Part shown: positions 1 through 5,328 of the stretch, piece by piece
How positions within the stretch are numbered: the first letter of the stretch is position 1
How the letters are laid out: the number at the start of each line of letters is the position of its first letter
NCBI GenBank assembly: GCA_945867725.1
Contig: CAMBJI010000099.1
Coordinates: 1-7,241, forward strand
Source of the DNA: Bordetella parapertussis
Lineage (GTDB): Bacteria; Pseudomonadota; Gammaproteobacteria; Burkholderiales; Burkholderiaceae_D
DNA length: 7,241 bases
Direction: 5' to 3'
The notes under the pieces: generated by a model
Told to the model about the DNA's origin: nothing
What the model saw: the letters and a program-made list of their open reading frames with translations, nothing else
Database searches by the model: none
Position numbers and translations under genes: made by a program

Positions 1-122
1 CATTCCACGCTGCCGAAGATCCTTGCAATCAGGGCAGCTGATCACTTTACTGCATTGACAATTCGCGGTAGGTCTTGGGAATGCCCTCAAAAATTATGCG
101 GCTCTTGTAAAAGCTCTGTCAT

Positions 123-136
123 TTGATATATCTCAA
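123..136. promoter_or_regulatory. FNR/Anr-like dyad
   Basis: The sequence TTGAT-ATAT-CTCAA matches nine of the ten fixed positions of the FNR/Anr/CRP-superfamily consensus TTGAT-N4-ATCAA. It lies about 95 bases upstream of the ATG at 231. A short direct repeat, AAGCTCT, flanks it at 111-117 and 139-145. No convincing -35/-10 pair sits at the usual class II distance; GATACT at 148-153 is the nearest -10-like hexamer. A 14-base match in AT-rich DNA can arise by chance, so this is only a candidate site. Confidence 0.3.
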
Positions 137-202
137 ACAAGCTCTTTGATACTGGGATTGTCATTAAGCCGTCATTGCCTAGACATATTCAATAGATAAA
201 TT

Positions 203-228
203 GCACCCTCTGGTTAACAGGAGGGTGT
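203..228 (+). promoter_or_regulatory. hairpin covering the Shine-Dalgarno of the 231-452 gene
   Basis: CACCCTC (204-210) is perfectly complementary to GAGGGTG (221-227), giving a 7-bp stem around a 10-base loop, with possible G-U pairs at 203/228 and 211/220. The strong Shine-Dalgarno AGGAGGGTG (219-227) lies almost wholly in the 3' arm, three bases before the ATG at 231. In RNA this would hide the ribosome binding site unless melted or bound by a factor. The pairing is directly visible; a regulatory role (thermometer-like or protein-responsive) is inference. Confidence 0.5.
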
Positions 229-230
229 CC

Positions 231-452
231 ATGGAGCAGTCTGATGAAAAAGCGATTCGCTCAGCTTTACAGTCTGAATTGTCTCGCTTAAAAAAGCTCG
301 GCTTTTTTGTTGTCGAGGAAGCTTTCGATGTCGCGCAAACGTTGGATTTAGCCCAATGCAGCAACCTTCCATTGACTGATATAGCGTCCATCGCAAGCGA
401 GCGCGGCTTTGAACGGTTCAAATCTCGTTTGCAGCGCGAAGACGAACATTGA
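231..452 (+). CDS. small protein of unknown function, 73 aa
   Basis: I do not recognise this family. The ATG at 231 is chosen because a textbook Shine-Dalgarno (AGGAGGGTG, 219-227) precedes it; the frame is open further upstream only through a TTG at 201 that falls next to the leader hairpin. The product is 73 residues, charged and probably cytoplasmic, with no signal peptide or membrane segment. The N-terminal half (about residues 5-40) looks alpha-helical with many Lys/Glu/Ser, includes a hydrophobic LGFFVVEEAF stretch at about 28-37, and the C-terminus is rich in Arg, Lys, Glu and Asp. It ends in TGA, and the same frame stays open beyond it (see 465-629). It converges on the glyoxalase-like gene and has no partner of known function nearby. 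That it is translated is supported mainly by the ribosome binding site. Confidence 0.55.
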   Translation: MEQSDEKAIRSALQSELSRLKKLGFFVVEEAFDVAQTLDLAQCSNLPLTDIASIASERGFERFKSRLQREDEH

Positions 453-464
453 TTTTTTGACTTG

Positions 465-629
465 ATGTCTGAACAAAATGCATATCAATCAAAGAAAATC
501 ATCTTTTGCAACGATCCTGCAAGTACGTTGGCTGACATAAGTTACTACTTTTTCTCAGGAACACCATTCGTTCGCCTTGGAAAAGATTCATCAATCACTT
601 CGCCCATCAAAGTTTTGGCGAAAGCGTAA
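465..629 (+). CDS. possible 54-aa ORF, in frame with the preceding gene
   Basis: From ATG 465 to TAA 627-629 there is an open frame of 54 residues beginning MSEQNAYQSKKIIF. It starts 12 bases after the TGA of the 231-452 gene and lies in the same reading frame, separated only by TGA and four sense codons. There is no good Shine-Dalgarno before the ATG, so translation would need coupling to, or read-through from, the upstream gene. The residue composition (aromatic-rich ISYYFF at about 25-30) is not obviously random, but I see no known domain. It may be a second small gene, the detached C-terminal part of a longer ancestral protein of about 130 codons, or a chance frame. Confidence 0.25.
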   Translation: MSEQNAYQSKKIIFCNDPASTLADISYYFFSGTPFVRLGKDSSITSPIKVLAKA

Positions 630-714
630 CTCGTAAAGAAACACCGTTGCTATCGAATCCGGCATAAATTCGAATCAGGTACCGGTGGATTAAAAATATC
701 GGCATTTATAAAAG

Positions 715-737
715 CACGCCAGAAAATTAATGGCGTG
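715..737 (-). terminator. intrinsic terminator after the glyoxalase-like gene
   Basis: CACGCCA (715-721) pairs with TGGCGTG (731-737), forming a 7-bp stem around a 9-base AT-rich loop. Read on the minus strand, the stem is followed by CTTTTAT, a short T-rich tract, 16 bases past the stop codon of the leftward gene. On the plus strand no T-run follows, so it should act mainly on the leftward transcript. Confidence 0.6.
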
Positions 738-752
738 TTGCGCTATTTGTGC

Positions 753-1496
753 TCAAGCTTTTTCAAGGTGGGATAGGCAGATGTTACTGCCATCACTGAG
801 CGTCAACTCAGCAAAGATGCCAGGATGGCCGACTGCGACAGGTATGTCATTCAGTCCTATGGCAGCCAGCGCTGACTGCAGCGGCTCTGCGTGAGGATGC
901 TGCAAACTCAGCGACCGTAACTCGAGCGCTGGACCGCCCATTGCGCTAGCAGGATGGTCAGCACCCCATTCGATGAGGGTTGGCAATGCACCGCCCATCA
1001 GTCGCTGCCCGTCATCACGCACTGTAATTTTCCATTGCAGCAGACCTTGCGGGGTAGGTCTTGCGGCTTCGATAACCACACCACGTTCAATGTCCATTGC
1101 GTGCCAGTCTGCGACGGCCGCGTTGATGTTAGGCACACTTGCGACCCAATGCAGTAGTTGAGGCCCCTGCTGGCTTAGCTGGTGCCGGATTGTCGGCACG
1201 TCAAGGTCAAACCATCGGGCCAAGTGGCTGTCGCGCGTGGGACTGGCCGACGGGTCGATCGCAATGATCTCGAGATAGGCGAGGGGATGCCCTGCTGACT
1301 TTAAGCGTAGCAGCCGGTTATGCGTACCGAAAAGCGCATGGGAACCGCCGGGCTCAGGTGTTACGCCCAAAGTGCGCTGGCACCAATGCACGCCTTCTTC
1401 CAGCGAAGCAGCGCCGACAACCAGATGATCGATGTGCGCCTTTAAGTCGGAGAAAGAACTCGAGTTGACAGACATGACAGACAAGACAGGCTCCAT
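753..1496 (-). CDS. glyoxalase-like domain protein (Glyoxalase_3 type, VOC superfamily)
   Basis: The product is 247 residues and matches the general pattern of the Glyoxalase_3 group of the vicinal-oxygen-chelate superfamily. Residues 20-30 form the opening strand (AHIDHLVVGAA), followed by an amphipathic helix with a W-C-Q-R-T-L-G-V turn (38-45). A G-T-H-N-R-L-L-R-L motif (57-65) and a YLEIIAID strand (74-81) complete the first half, and a second half-module with LLHWVAS (114-120) and LIEWG (174-178) follows. H24, E76, H116 and E176 are plausible metal or active-site positions by family analogy, not proven. No signal peptide is seen, so it is probably cytoplasmic. The substrate of this group is generally unknown, so no lactoylglutathione lyase activity should be assumed. 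The ATG at 1496 gives the longest frame but has a weak ribosome binding site; an ATG at 1475 (residue 8) is an alternative, and both leave the domain intact. It is a single leftward gene, back to back with the IS remnant, with its own terminator at 715-737. Nothing ties it to the serine-cycle genes. Confidence 0.8.
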   Translation of the reverse strand: MEPVLSVMSVNSSSFSDLKAHIDHLVVGAASLEEGVHWCQRTLGVTPEPGGSHALFGTHNRLLRLKSAGHPLAYLEIIAIDPSASPTRDSHLARWFDLDVPTIRHQLSQQGPQLLHWVASVPNINAAVADWHAMDIERGVVIEAARPTPQGLLQWKITVRDDGQRLMGGALPTLIEWGADHPASAMGGPALELRSLSLQHPHAEPLQSALAAIGLNDIPVAVGHPGIFAELTLSDGSNICLSHLEKA

Positions 1497-1803
1497 GAAA
1501 ACACCAAGGCTACATTAAACCGAGCTAAATAAAGCCCTGAAAATTACTGCATCGGAGGAAGGGTCGATACGAACAACTGTATTGATCTGATCAACATTCA
1601 GCCCATCCTTGGAACAGGGGTTTTCAAAAAAACAATTGGTAATCCGCATTTACTTATAGGTTAAGAATTTCTTATTATCAGCAATTTGAACTCACCAGTA
1701 CATTCTCGTACTTCTCCGACTTTTTGGGATTTATTTGTCCTTGATTAAGCCCCTTAGGAGGCCGATCCATCGGTATTTATTAATACGAGATAGGAATACG
1801 CCT
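1497..1803. other. non-coding interval between the glyoxalase-like gene and the IS remnant
   Basis: About 300 AT-rich bases without a credible gene. They should hold the promoter of the leftward glyoxalase-like gene, but I could not pick a convincing -35/-10 pair on that strand. Visible structure includes the dyad TTGATCTGATCAA at 1582-1594, a near palindrome TAAGAATTTCTTA around 1663-1675, and CCGAT-CC-ATCGG near 1762-1773. I see no clear IS66 terminal inverted repeat marking the left edge of the adjacent transposase fragment. Confidence 0.5.
1582..1594. promoter_or_regulatory. TTGAT-N3-ATCAA dyad
   Basis: TTGAT-CTG-ATCAA is a perfect 5+5 inverted repeat with a 3-base centre, 86 bases upstream of the ATG of the leftward glyoxalase-like gene. 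It has the half-sites of an FNR-type box, but the spacer is 3 rather than 4 bases, which argues against ordinary FNR binding. It could be an operator for another dimeric regulator, or chance. Confidence 0.25.
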
Positions 1804-1949
1804 ATGAATATGGCTGTGCCTTCAGGGGGTATTGCAAAAATAGAAATTATCGCCGGGGTAAGGAGACGAAGGCGCTGGCACTCGGAACAGAAACTAGTCT
1901 GGGTGAGGCGGACAACAAACTGGAGATGTCAGTGTCGCTGAAGGCGCGG
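1804..1949 (+). pseudogene. decayed IS66-type transposase OrfA, N-terminal fragment
   Basis: From ATG 1804 the frame reads 34 residues that resemble the start of IS66-family OrfA (helix-turn-helix accessory transposition protein). The run I-E-I-I-A-G-V followed by five Arg and Trp (about residues 13-25), then S-E-Q-K-L-V (27-32), corresponds to the family pattern VEVITGxxRRRRWSxEEKLxIVEE. Around 1902 the similarity jumps to another frame, where E-A-D-N-K-L-E-M-S-V-S-L-K-A-R (1905-1949) resembles the next family stretch, EEAxxPGMSVSxVARRHG. After 1949 the match is lost: the rest of the helix-turn-helix, TnpB and TnpC are absent. This is therefore a frameshifted, truncated insertion-sequence relic with no intact gene. 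Recognition is from the motif pattern only; a related IS3-like OrfA is the main alternative. Confidence 0.55.
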
Positions 1950-2132
1950 GACCTTTTGGAAATGGCTCATAGCGCTGGGCTCAAAGGTCGCTATTTTGAT
2001 GTCATCGACATGATCAACGCCGGCGCAACGGGAAACGAGATATTGCCTCTACTCGCCCACACTTTCCTTGATGTATGGCCTGCTTGGGTCGTTGCAAATT
2101 ATAGAACAAGAAGATTTGGGCAACATCATTGA
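1926..2132 (+). CDS. unassigned 68-aa ORF downstream of the IS remnant
   Basis: An open frame of 68 residues starts at ATG 1926 and ends at TGA 2130-2132. Its first eight residues coincide with the frameshifted IS66-like stretch. The remainder (LLEMAHSAGLKGRYFDVIDM, about residues 10-29, then INAGATGNEILPLL, 30-43) looks like a compact helical protein segment, and I do not recognise it. The ATG is preceded directly by GGAG with no proper spacing, so initiation here is doubtful. The last 20 residues overlap the frame at 2071-2217, which is more protein-like over that part. A likely reading is that this is the upstream half of a broken gene rather than a complete small gene. Confidence 0.25.
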   Translation: MSVSLKARDLLEMAHSAGLKGRYFDVIDMINAGATGNEILPLLAHTFLDVWPAWVVANYRTRRFGQHH

Positions 2133-2217
2133 TAGACACGATCCTCTCGCTGAAGTTTTATGTGCTGCAGTCATCACGGGTTGGATCTTGAGGCTGTTAT
2201 TTCAGGGGCGGAAGTAA
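2071..2217 (+). pseudogene. possible C-terminal fragment of a broken unknown gene
   Basis: The frame from ATG 2071 to TAA 2215-2217 encodes 48 residues, beginning MYGLLGSLQIIEQEDLGNII. It ends with a hydrophobic, membrane-like stretch followed by basic residues (about residues 29-48, EVLCAAVITGWILRLLFQGR). It overlaps the end of the 1926-2132 frame in another phase, and no Shine-Dalgarno precedes it. A single-base shift near 2070 would join the two into one frame of about 97 codons, which suggests one decayed gene. No function is recognised. Confidence 0.2.
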
Positions 2218-2221
2218 CCAT

Positions 2222-2241
2222 GCTTGACTGCGGTATCAAGC
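2222..2241. promoter_or_regulatory. 6-bp dyad upstream of hprA
   Basis: GCTTGA (2222-2227) and TCAAGC (2236-2241) form a perfect inverted repeat with an 8-base spacer, about 105 bases before the hprA ATG. A TATAAA hexamer at 2270-2275 is the best -10-like element in the interval, but it has no good -35 partner at 17 bases. Serine-cycle genes are controlled by a LysR-type regulator (QscR) in Methylorubrum extorquens; whether this dyad serves such a regulator is inference. Confidence 0.25.
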
Positions 2242-2346
2242 TTGCATCCAGCAGTCTGAATGATGCCGCTATAAAGTGCTGGCCCCATGATTTCGCGCCA
2301 TCCGAATTGAGCGCTCGTGAAACCAATAACAACAGAAAGGAAACGA

Positions 2347-3294
2347 ATGGAACGCATAGTATTTCTCGATCGGCAGTCGTTAAAAGCTGAGGTACGTCGC
2401 CCGTCTTTTGCTCACGTATGGGAAGAGCATGATCAGACGCAGGAATCGTTGGTGGCCGAGCGCCTAGCTGGCGCAACGGTCGCTATTACGAACAAGGTAC
2501 CAATTCGCAGAGCTAGTTTAGAAAAGCTACCTGATCTGAAGATGATTGCGGTAGCTGCCACTGGCTATGATGTGATCGATATCGATGCCTGTCGCGAGAG
2601 AGGTATCGCGGTGGCGAACATTCGTAATTATGCTGTACACACGGTGCCTGAACACGCATTCGCAATGATATTTGCGTTGCGTCGTAATCTGATTGCTTAT
2701 CGAGAGGATGTGTTGCGTGGCCGCTGGCAGGCGCAAGATCAATTCTGTTTTTTTGATCACCCCATACTTGATTTGCATGGAAGTACTTTAGGTATTTTCG
2801 GTGAAGGCGCACTTGGTCAGGCAACGGCAGCTATTGGACGTGCCCTCGGCATGCGTGTGCTGTTTGCAGACCATCCACCACCCAAAGCAGCTGATGTGGA
2901 ATTCACAGACCCTGAAACTGTCTTGACTCAGTCAGACATTATTTCTTTGCACTGCCCGTTAACGCCGGCATCACGAAATTTTATCGGCATTGAGCAATTT
3001 AAAAAAATGAAACGCAGCGCCATTTTGATCAACACCGCCCGCGGCGGGTTGGTCGACGAACACGCGCTAAAAACAGCATTAGAGACCGGGCTTATTGCCG
3101 GCGCAGGTTTTGATGTGCTGACCAAAGAACCACCGAAAGACGGAAATCCCCTGCTTGAAATACGTACGCCCAATTTCATACTGACCCCGCATGTAGCCTG
3201 GGCATCGGACGGCGCAATGCAATTTCTCGCAGATCAGCTAATCGACAACGTCGAGGCCTCGATAGCTGGAAAACCGCAAAATCTTGTGACGTAA
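2347..3294 (+). CDS. hprA: hydroxypyruvate reductase (D-isomer-specific 2-hydroxyacid dehydrogenase)
   Basis: HprA reduces hydroxypyruvate to D-glycerate in the cytoplasm, a core step of the serine cycle, and in this family usually also reduces glyoxylate. The product is 315 residues, matching the roughly 314 of the Methylorubrum enzyme. The ATG at 2347 is preferred because AAAGGA (2336-2341) sits six bases before it; a GTG at 2317 would add ten residues without a ribosome binding site. Residues 1-100 and the C-terminus form the substrate domain, with the V-A-A-T-G-Y-D signature at 69-75. The Rossmann domain lies between them, with G152-E-G154-A-L-G157 and an acidic D175 after the second strand, favouring NADH. 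The catalytic triad is complete: R232 (NTARGGLVDE), E261 (LTKEPP) and H282 (LTPHVAW). The family also contains glycerate and phosphoglycerate dehydrogenases; the assignment to HprA rests on length and on the ftfL-mtkAB neighbourhood. A strong terminator follows immediately. Confidence 0.88.
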   Translation: MERIVFLDRQSLKAEVRRPSFAHVWEEHDQTQESLVAERLAGATVAITNKVPIRRASLEKLPDLKMIAVAATGYDVIDIDACRERGIAVANIRNYAVHTVPEHAFAMIFALRRNLIAYREDVLRGRWQAQDQFCFFDHPILDLHGSTLGIFGEGALGQATAAIGRALGMRVLFADHPPPKAADVEFTDPETVLTQSDIISLHCPLTPASRNFIGIEQFKKMKRSAILINTARGGLVDEHALKTALETGLIAGAGFDVLTKEPPKDGNPLLEIRTPNFILTPHVAWASDGAMQFLADQLIDNVEASIAGKPQNLVT

Positions 3295-3304
3295 ACATTT
3301 GATG

Positions 3305-3332
3305 ACTCTGTGCTGTCTGCACGGAGTTTTTT
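3305..3332 (+). terminator. strong intrinsic terminator after hprA
   Basis: ACTCTGTGC (3305-3313) pairs with GCACGGAGT (3319-3327) as a 9-bp stem with one T-G wobble and a 5-base loop, followed by a run of six T (3327-3332). It starts 11 bases after the hprA stop. It lies 36 bases before the ftfL start, leaving little room for a separate ftfL promoter downstream of it. Confidence 0.8.
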
Positions 3333-3367
3333 CTGAATACTCATAAAAATTACAGATAGGACATCGT

Positions 3368-5038
3368 ATGTTAAGCGATATACAAATAGCTCAAAAAGCG
3401 ACCATGAAACGCATCACTGAGATAGCTTCGCGTCTTGGTATCGCTGACGATCATCTTGTTCCTTATGGCCACTATAAGTCGAAAATTTCTCTCGACTATG
3501 TCGATTCACTCAAAGGTAAGCCTGATGGCAAACTGGTACTCGTCACTGCGATTAGCCCAACCCCTGCGGGTGAAGGTAAAACCACCACTACGGTGGGTTT
3601 AGGCGACGCGCTCAATCGTATCGGTAAAAAAACGGTGATTTGTTTGCGTGAGCCTTCACTAGGCCCGGTATTCGGAGTCAAGGGTGGTGCGGCAGGTGGC
3701 GGCTATGCGCAGATCGTGCCGATGGAAGATATCAACCTGCATTTCACAGGCGATTTTTCGGCGATTGCATTGGCTAACAATTTGTTGGCAGCGATGATAG
3801 ACAACCATATCAATCACGGTAATGCGCTTGATATCGATCCCCGTCGTATAACCTGGAAGCGTGTCGTTGACATGAATGACCGCGCCCTGCGAGATATCGT
3901 CGTGGGTATTGGTGGTACCGCAAACGGATTTGTTCGGCAAGATGGATTTGATATCGTCGTGGCGTCAGAAGTCATGGCAATTTTTTGCTTAGCCACCTCC
4001 GTTAAAGATTTGAAAAAGCGTCTCGGCGATATCGTAATCGGCTATACCCGGGATCAAAAAGCGGTTCATGCGCGCGATCTGAATGCGCACGGCGCCATGA
4101 CTGTGCTGCTGAAAGAAGCACTCAAGCCCAATCTCGTTCAAACCTTAGAGAATAATCCCGCGTTTGTGCATGGCGGTCCCTTTGCGAACATTGCCCACGG
4201 CTGTAACTCTGTGATTGCTACCCAGAGTGCCTTGAAGTTGGGTGATTACGTCGTCACTGAAGCGGGCTTTGGTGCTGACTTAGGCGCTGAAAAATTCATT
4301 GATATCAAATGTCGTAAGACAGGTCTTAAGCCGTCGGCTTGTGTATTGGTTGCCACCATTCGCGCACTGAAATATCACGGTGGTACGGATGTGAAAGAAC
4401 TCAATACCGAAGACCTTGTCGCACTTGAAAAAGGGCTGGTTAATTTAGAGCGTCATGTGTCAAACGTGACTAAAAATTATGGACTGCCTTGTGTAGTCTC
4501 AATTAATCGCTTCACCTTTGATACCGAAGCAGAGATTGCTTTAGTTACCGACAGAATGAAAGCACTCGGAGTCAATGTGGTGCTGGCAGAGCACTGGGCC
4601 AAAGGTGGGGCGGGTGCTGGAGCCTTGGCGCATGAAGTGGTTCGTCTCTCAGAGCAGCCGAGTGGTATGACTTATGTGTATGAAGATGGTGATTCCTTGT
4701 TGGAGAAAATGAGAAAAGTAGCGACCAAAATTTATGGCGCTGCCGATGTTAGTGCTTCGGCAAAAGTGAAGCAGCAACTCAAAACATGGGAAGAGGCGGG
4801 TTACGGCAGTTATCCCATTTGCATTGCCAAGACACAGTCATCGTTTAGTTCAGATGCCACGTTACGTGGTGCGCCGAGTGGGCATGTTGTGAATGTGCGT
4901 GAAGTAAAACTTGCAGCGGGTGCCCAATTTATTGTGATGATCTGTGGCGATATTATGACGATGCCTGGTTTGCCCAAGGTGCCTAGCGCAGAAAAGATTG
5001 ATATCGATGAGGAAGGTAACGTAGTGGGATTGTTTTGA
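3368..5038 (+). CDS. ftfL: formate-tetrahydrofolate ligase
   Basis: FtfL (Fhs) is a cytoplasmic enzyme that uses ATP to join formate to tetrahydrofolate, giving 10-formyl-H4F and ADP plus phosphate. In serine-cycle methylotrophs it is the entry of formate-level carbon into assimilation. The product is 556 residues, full length for the family. Visible signatures are the nucleotide-binding loop T65[10 protein letters not shown]75 and the first family signature G103[10 protein letters not shown]113. The second family signature, V328[11 protein letters not shown]339, is also present, with the [10 protein letters not shown] segment at 124-133 between them. The ATG at 3368 has TAGGA (3357-3361) six bases upstream. 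It lies between hprA and mtkA on the same strand but is separated from hprA by a strong terminator and from mtkA by 290 bases, so it is probably its own transcription unit or depends on read-through. No truncation or missing signature is seen. Confidence 0.95.
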   Translation: MLSDIQIAQKATMKRITEIASRLGIADDHLVPYGHYKSKISLDYVDSLKGKPDGKLVLVTAISPTPAGEGKTTTTVGLGDALNRIGKKTVICLREPSLGPVFGVKGGAAGGGYAQIVPMEDINLHFTGDFSAIALANNLLAAMIDNHINHGNALDIDPRRITWKRVVDMNDRALRDIVVGIGGTANGFVRQDGFDIVVASEVMAIFCLATSVKDLKKRLGDIVIGYTRDQKAVHARDLNAHGAMTVLLKEALKPNLVQTLENNPAFVHGGPFANIAHGCNSVIATQSALKLGDYVVTEAGFGADLGAEKFIDIKCRKTGLKPSACVLVATIRALKYHGGTDVKELNTEDLVALEKGLVNLERHVSNVTKNYGLPCVVSINRFTFDTEAEIALVTDRMKALGVNVVLAEHWAKGGAGAGALAHEVVRLSEQPSGMTYVYEDGDSLLEKMRKVATKIYGAADVSASAKVKQQLKTWEEAGYGSYPICIAKTQSSFSSDATLRGAPSGHVVNVREVKLAAGAQFIVMICGDIMTMPGLPKVPSAEKIDIDEEGNVVGLF

Positions 5039-5092
5039 TGGTCGCTACTGCCCATTGTTGAAATTGTTGGTCGCTTTGGTAAGACCCTAGAT

Positions 5093-5140
5093 AGCTGACC
5101 AGGCCAGTATTCGTAGGGTGCCCTAGGCGCAGCTGTTTTT
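5093..5140 (+). terminator. possible terminator after ftfL
   Basis: AGCTG (5093-5097) can pair with CAGCT (5130-5134), with GCC (5103-5105) and GGC (5126-5128) inside and a small TAGG/CCTA hairpin at the tip, followed by five T (5136-5140). A competing pairing is ACCCTA (5084-5089) with TAGGGT (5114-5119). The stem is interrupted, so this is a weak or alternative terminator; the two mutually exclusive pairings are noted but not proven. Confidence 0.35.
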
Positions 5141-5328
5141 AATAGAAAAATTTGGTGTGGAGCGAGTATTAGCGTTCGCTTGTTTATCGGCGGCGAAATA
5201 TTTTGATGTATTGCAATTGCTCGACCGTACCAAAAGCATGCACGCTCATTCGAAAGCGAGATTTTTCCGAAATAAAAACCGGCGCTGCGCTAACCCGCCG
5301 TATCCGATTTGAAATCAAAGGAGACGTT
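5141..5328 (+). promoter_or_regulatory. mtkA leader region
   Basis: Nearly 190 bases without a gene. An upstream TTG at 5203 is in frame with mtkA, but the added residues do not resemble the family, so this part is taken as untranslated. It holds a short palindrome ATTGCAAT (5210-5217) and a GC-rich hairpin in which CGGCG (5280-5284) pairs with CGCCG (5296-5300). That hairpin lies 16 bases before the Shine-Dalgarno AAAGGAG (5317-5323). The mtkAB promoter should lie here, but no clear -35/-10 pair stands out. Confidence 0.35.

Noticed and set aside
1..126. Short open frame from the window edge to TGA 124-126 with three Cys
   Set aside because: Only 41 codons with no recognisable motif; it cannot be told from chance as the 3' end of a gene.
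450..452. TGA as a selenocysteine codon
   Set aside because: No bacterial SECIS-like hairpin is evident directly after the TGA and the protein is not a known selenoprotein family; a plain stop is simpler.
954..1161. Plus-strand frames inside the glyoxalase-like gene
   Set aside because: They are antisense shadows of a gene with clear family motifs and have no ribosome binding site of their own.
2317..2346. GTG at 2317 as hprA start
   Set aside because: It adds ten residues not expected for the family and lacks a ribosome binding site, while the ATG at 2347 has AAAGGA at good spacing.
2160..2390. Plus-strand frame of 76 codons overlapping the start of hprA
   Set aside because: It runs into hprA in another phase, has low-complexity content and no motif; the hprA frame is certain.
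2174..2476. Minus-strand frame of 100 codons opposite the hprA start
   Set aside because: It is antisense to the well-supported hprA N-terminus and its upstream region, with no recognised domain.
5203..5328. TTG at 5203 as mtkA start, adding 42 residues
   Set aside because: The family start MDIHEYQAK begins at ATG 5329 with a strong Shine-Dalgarno, and the extension has no family resemblance.
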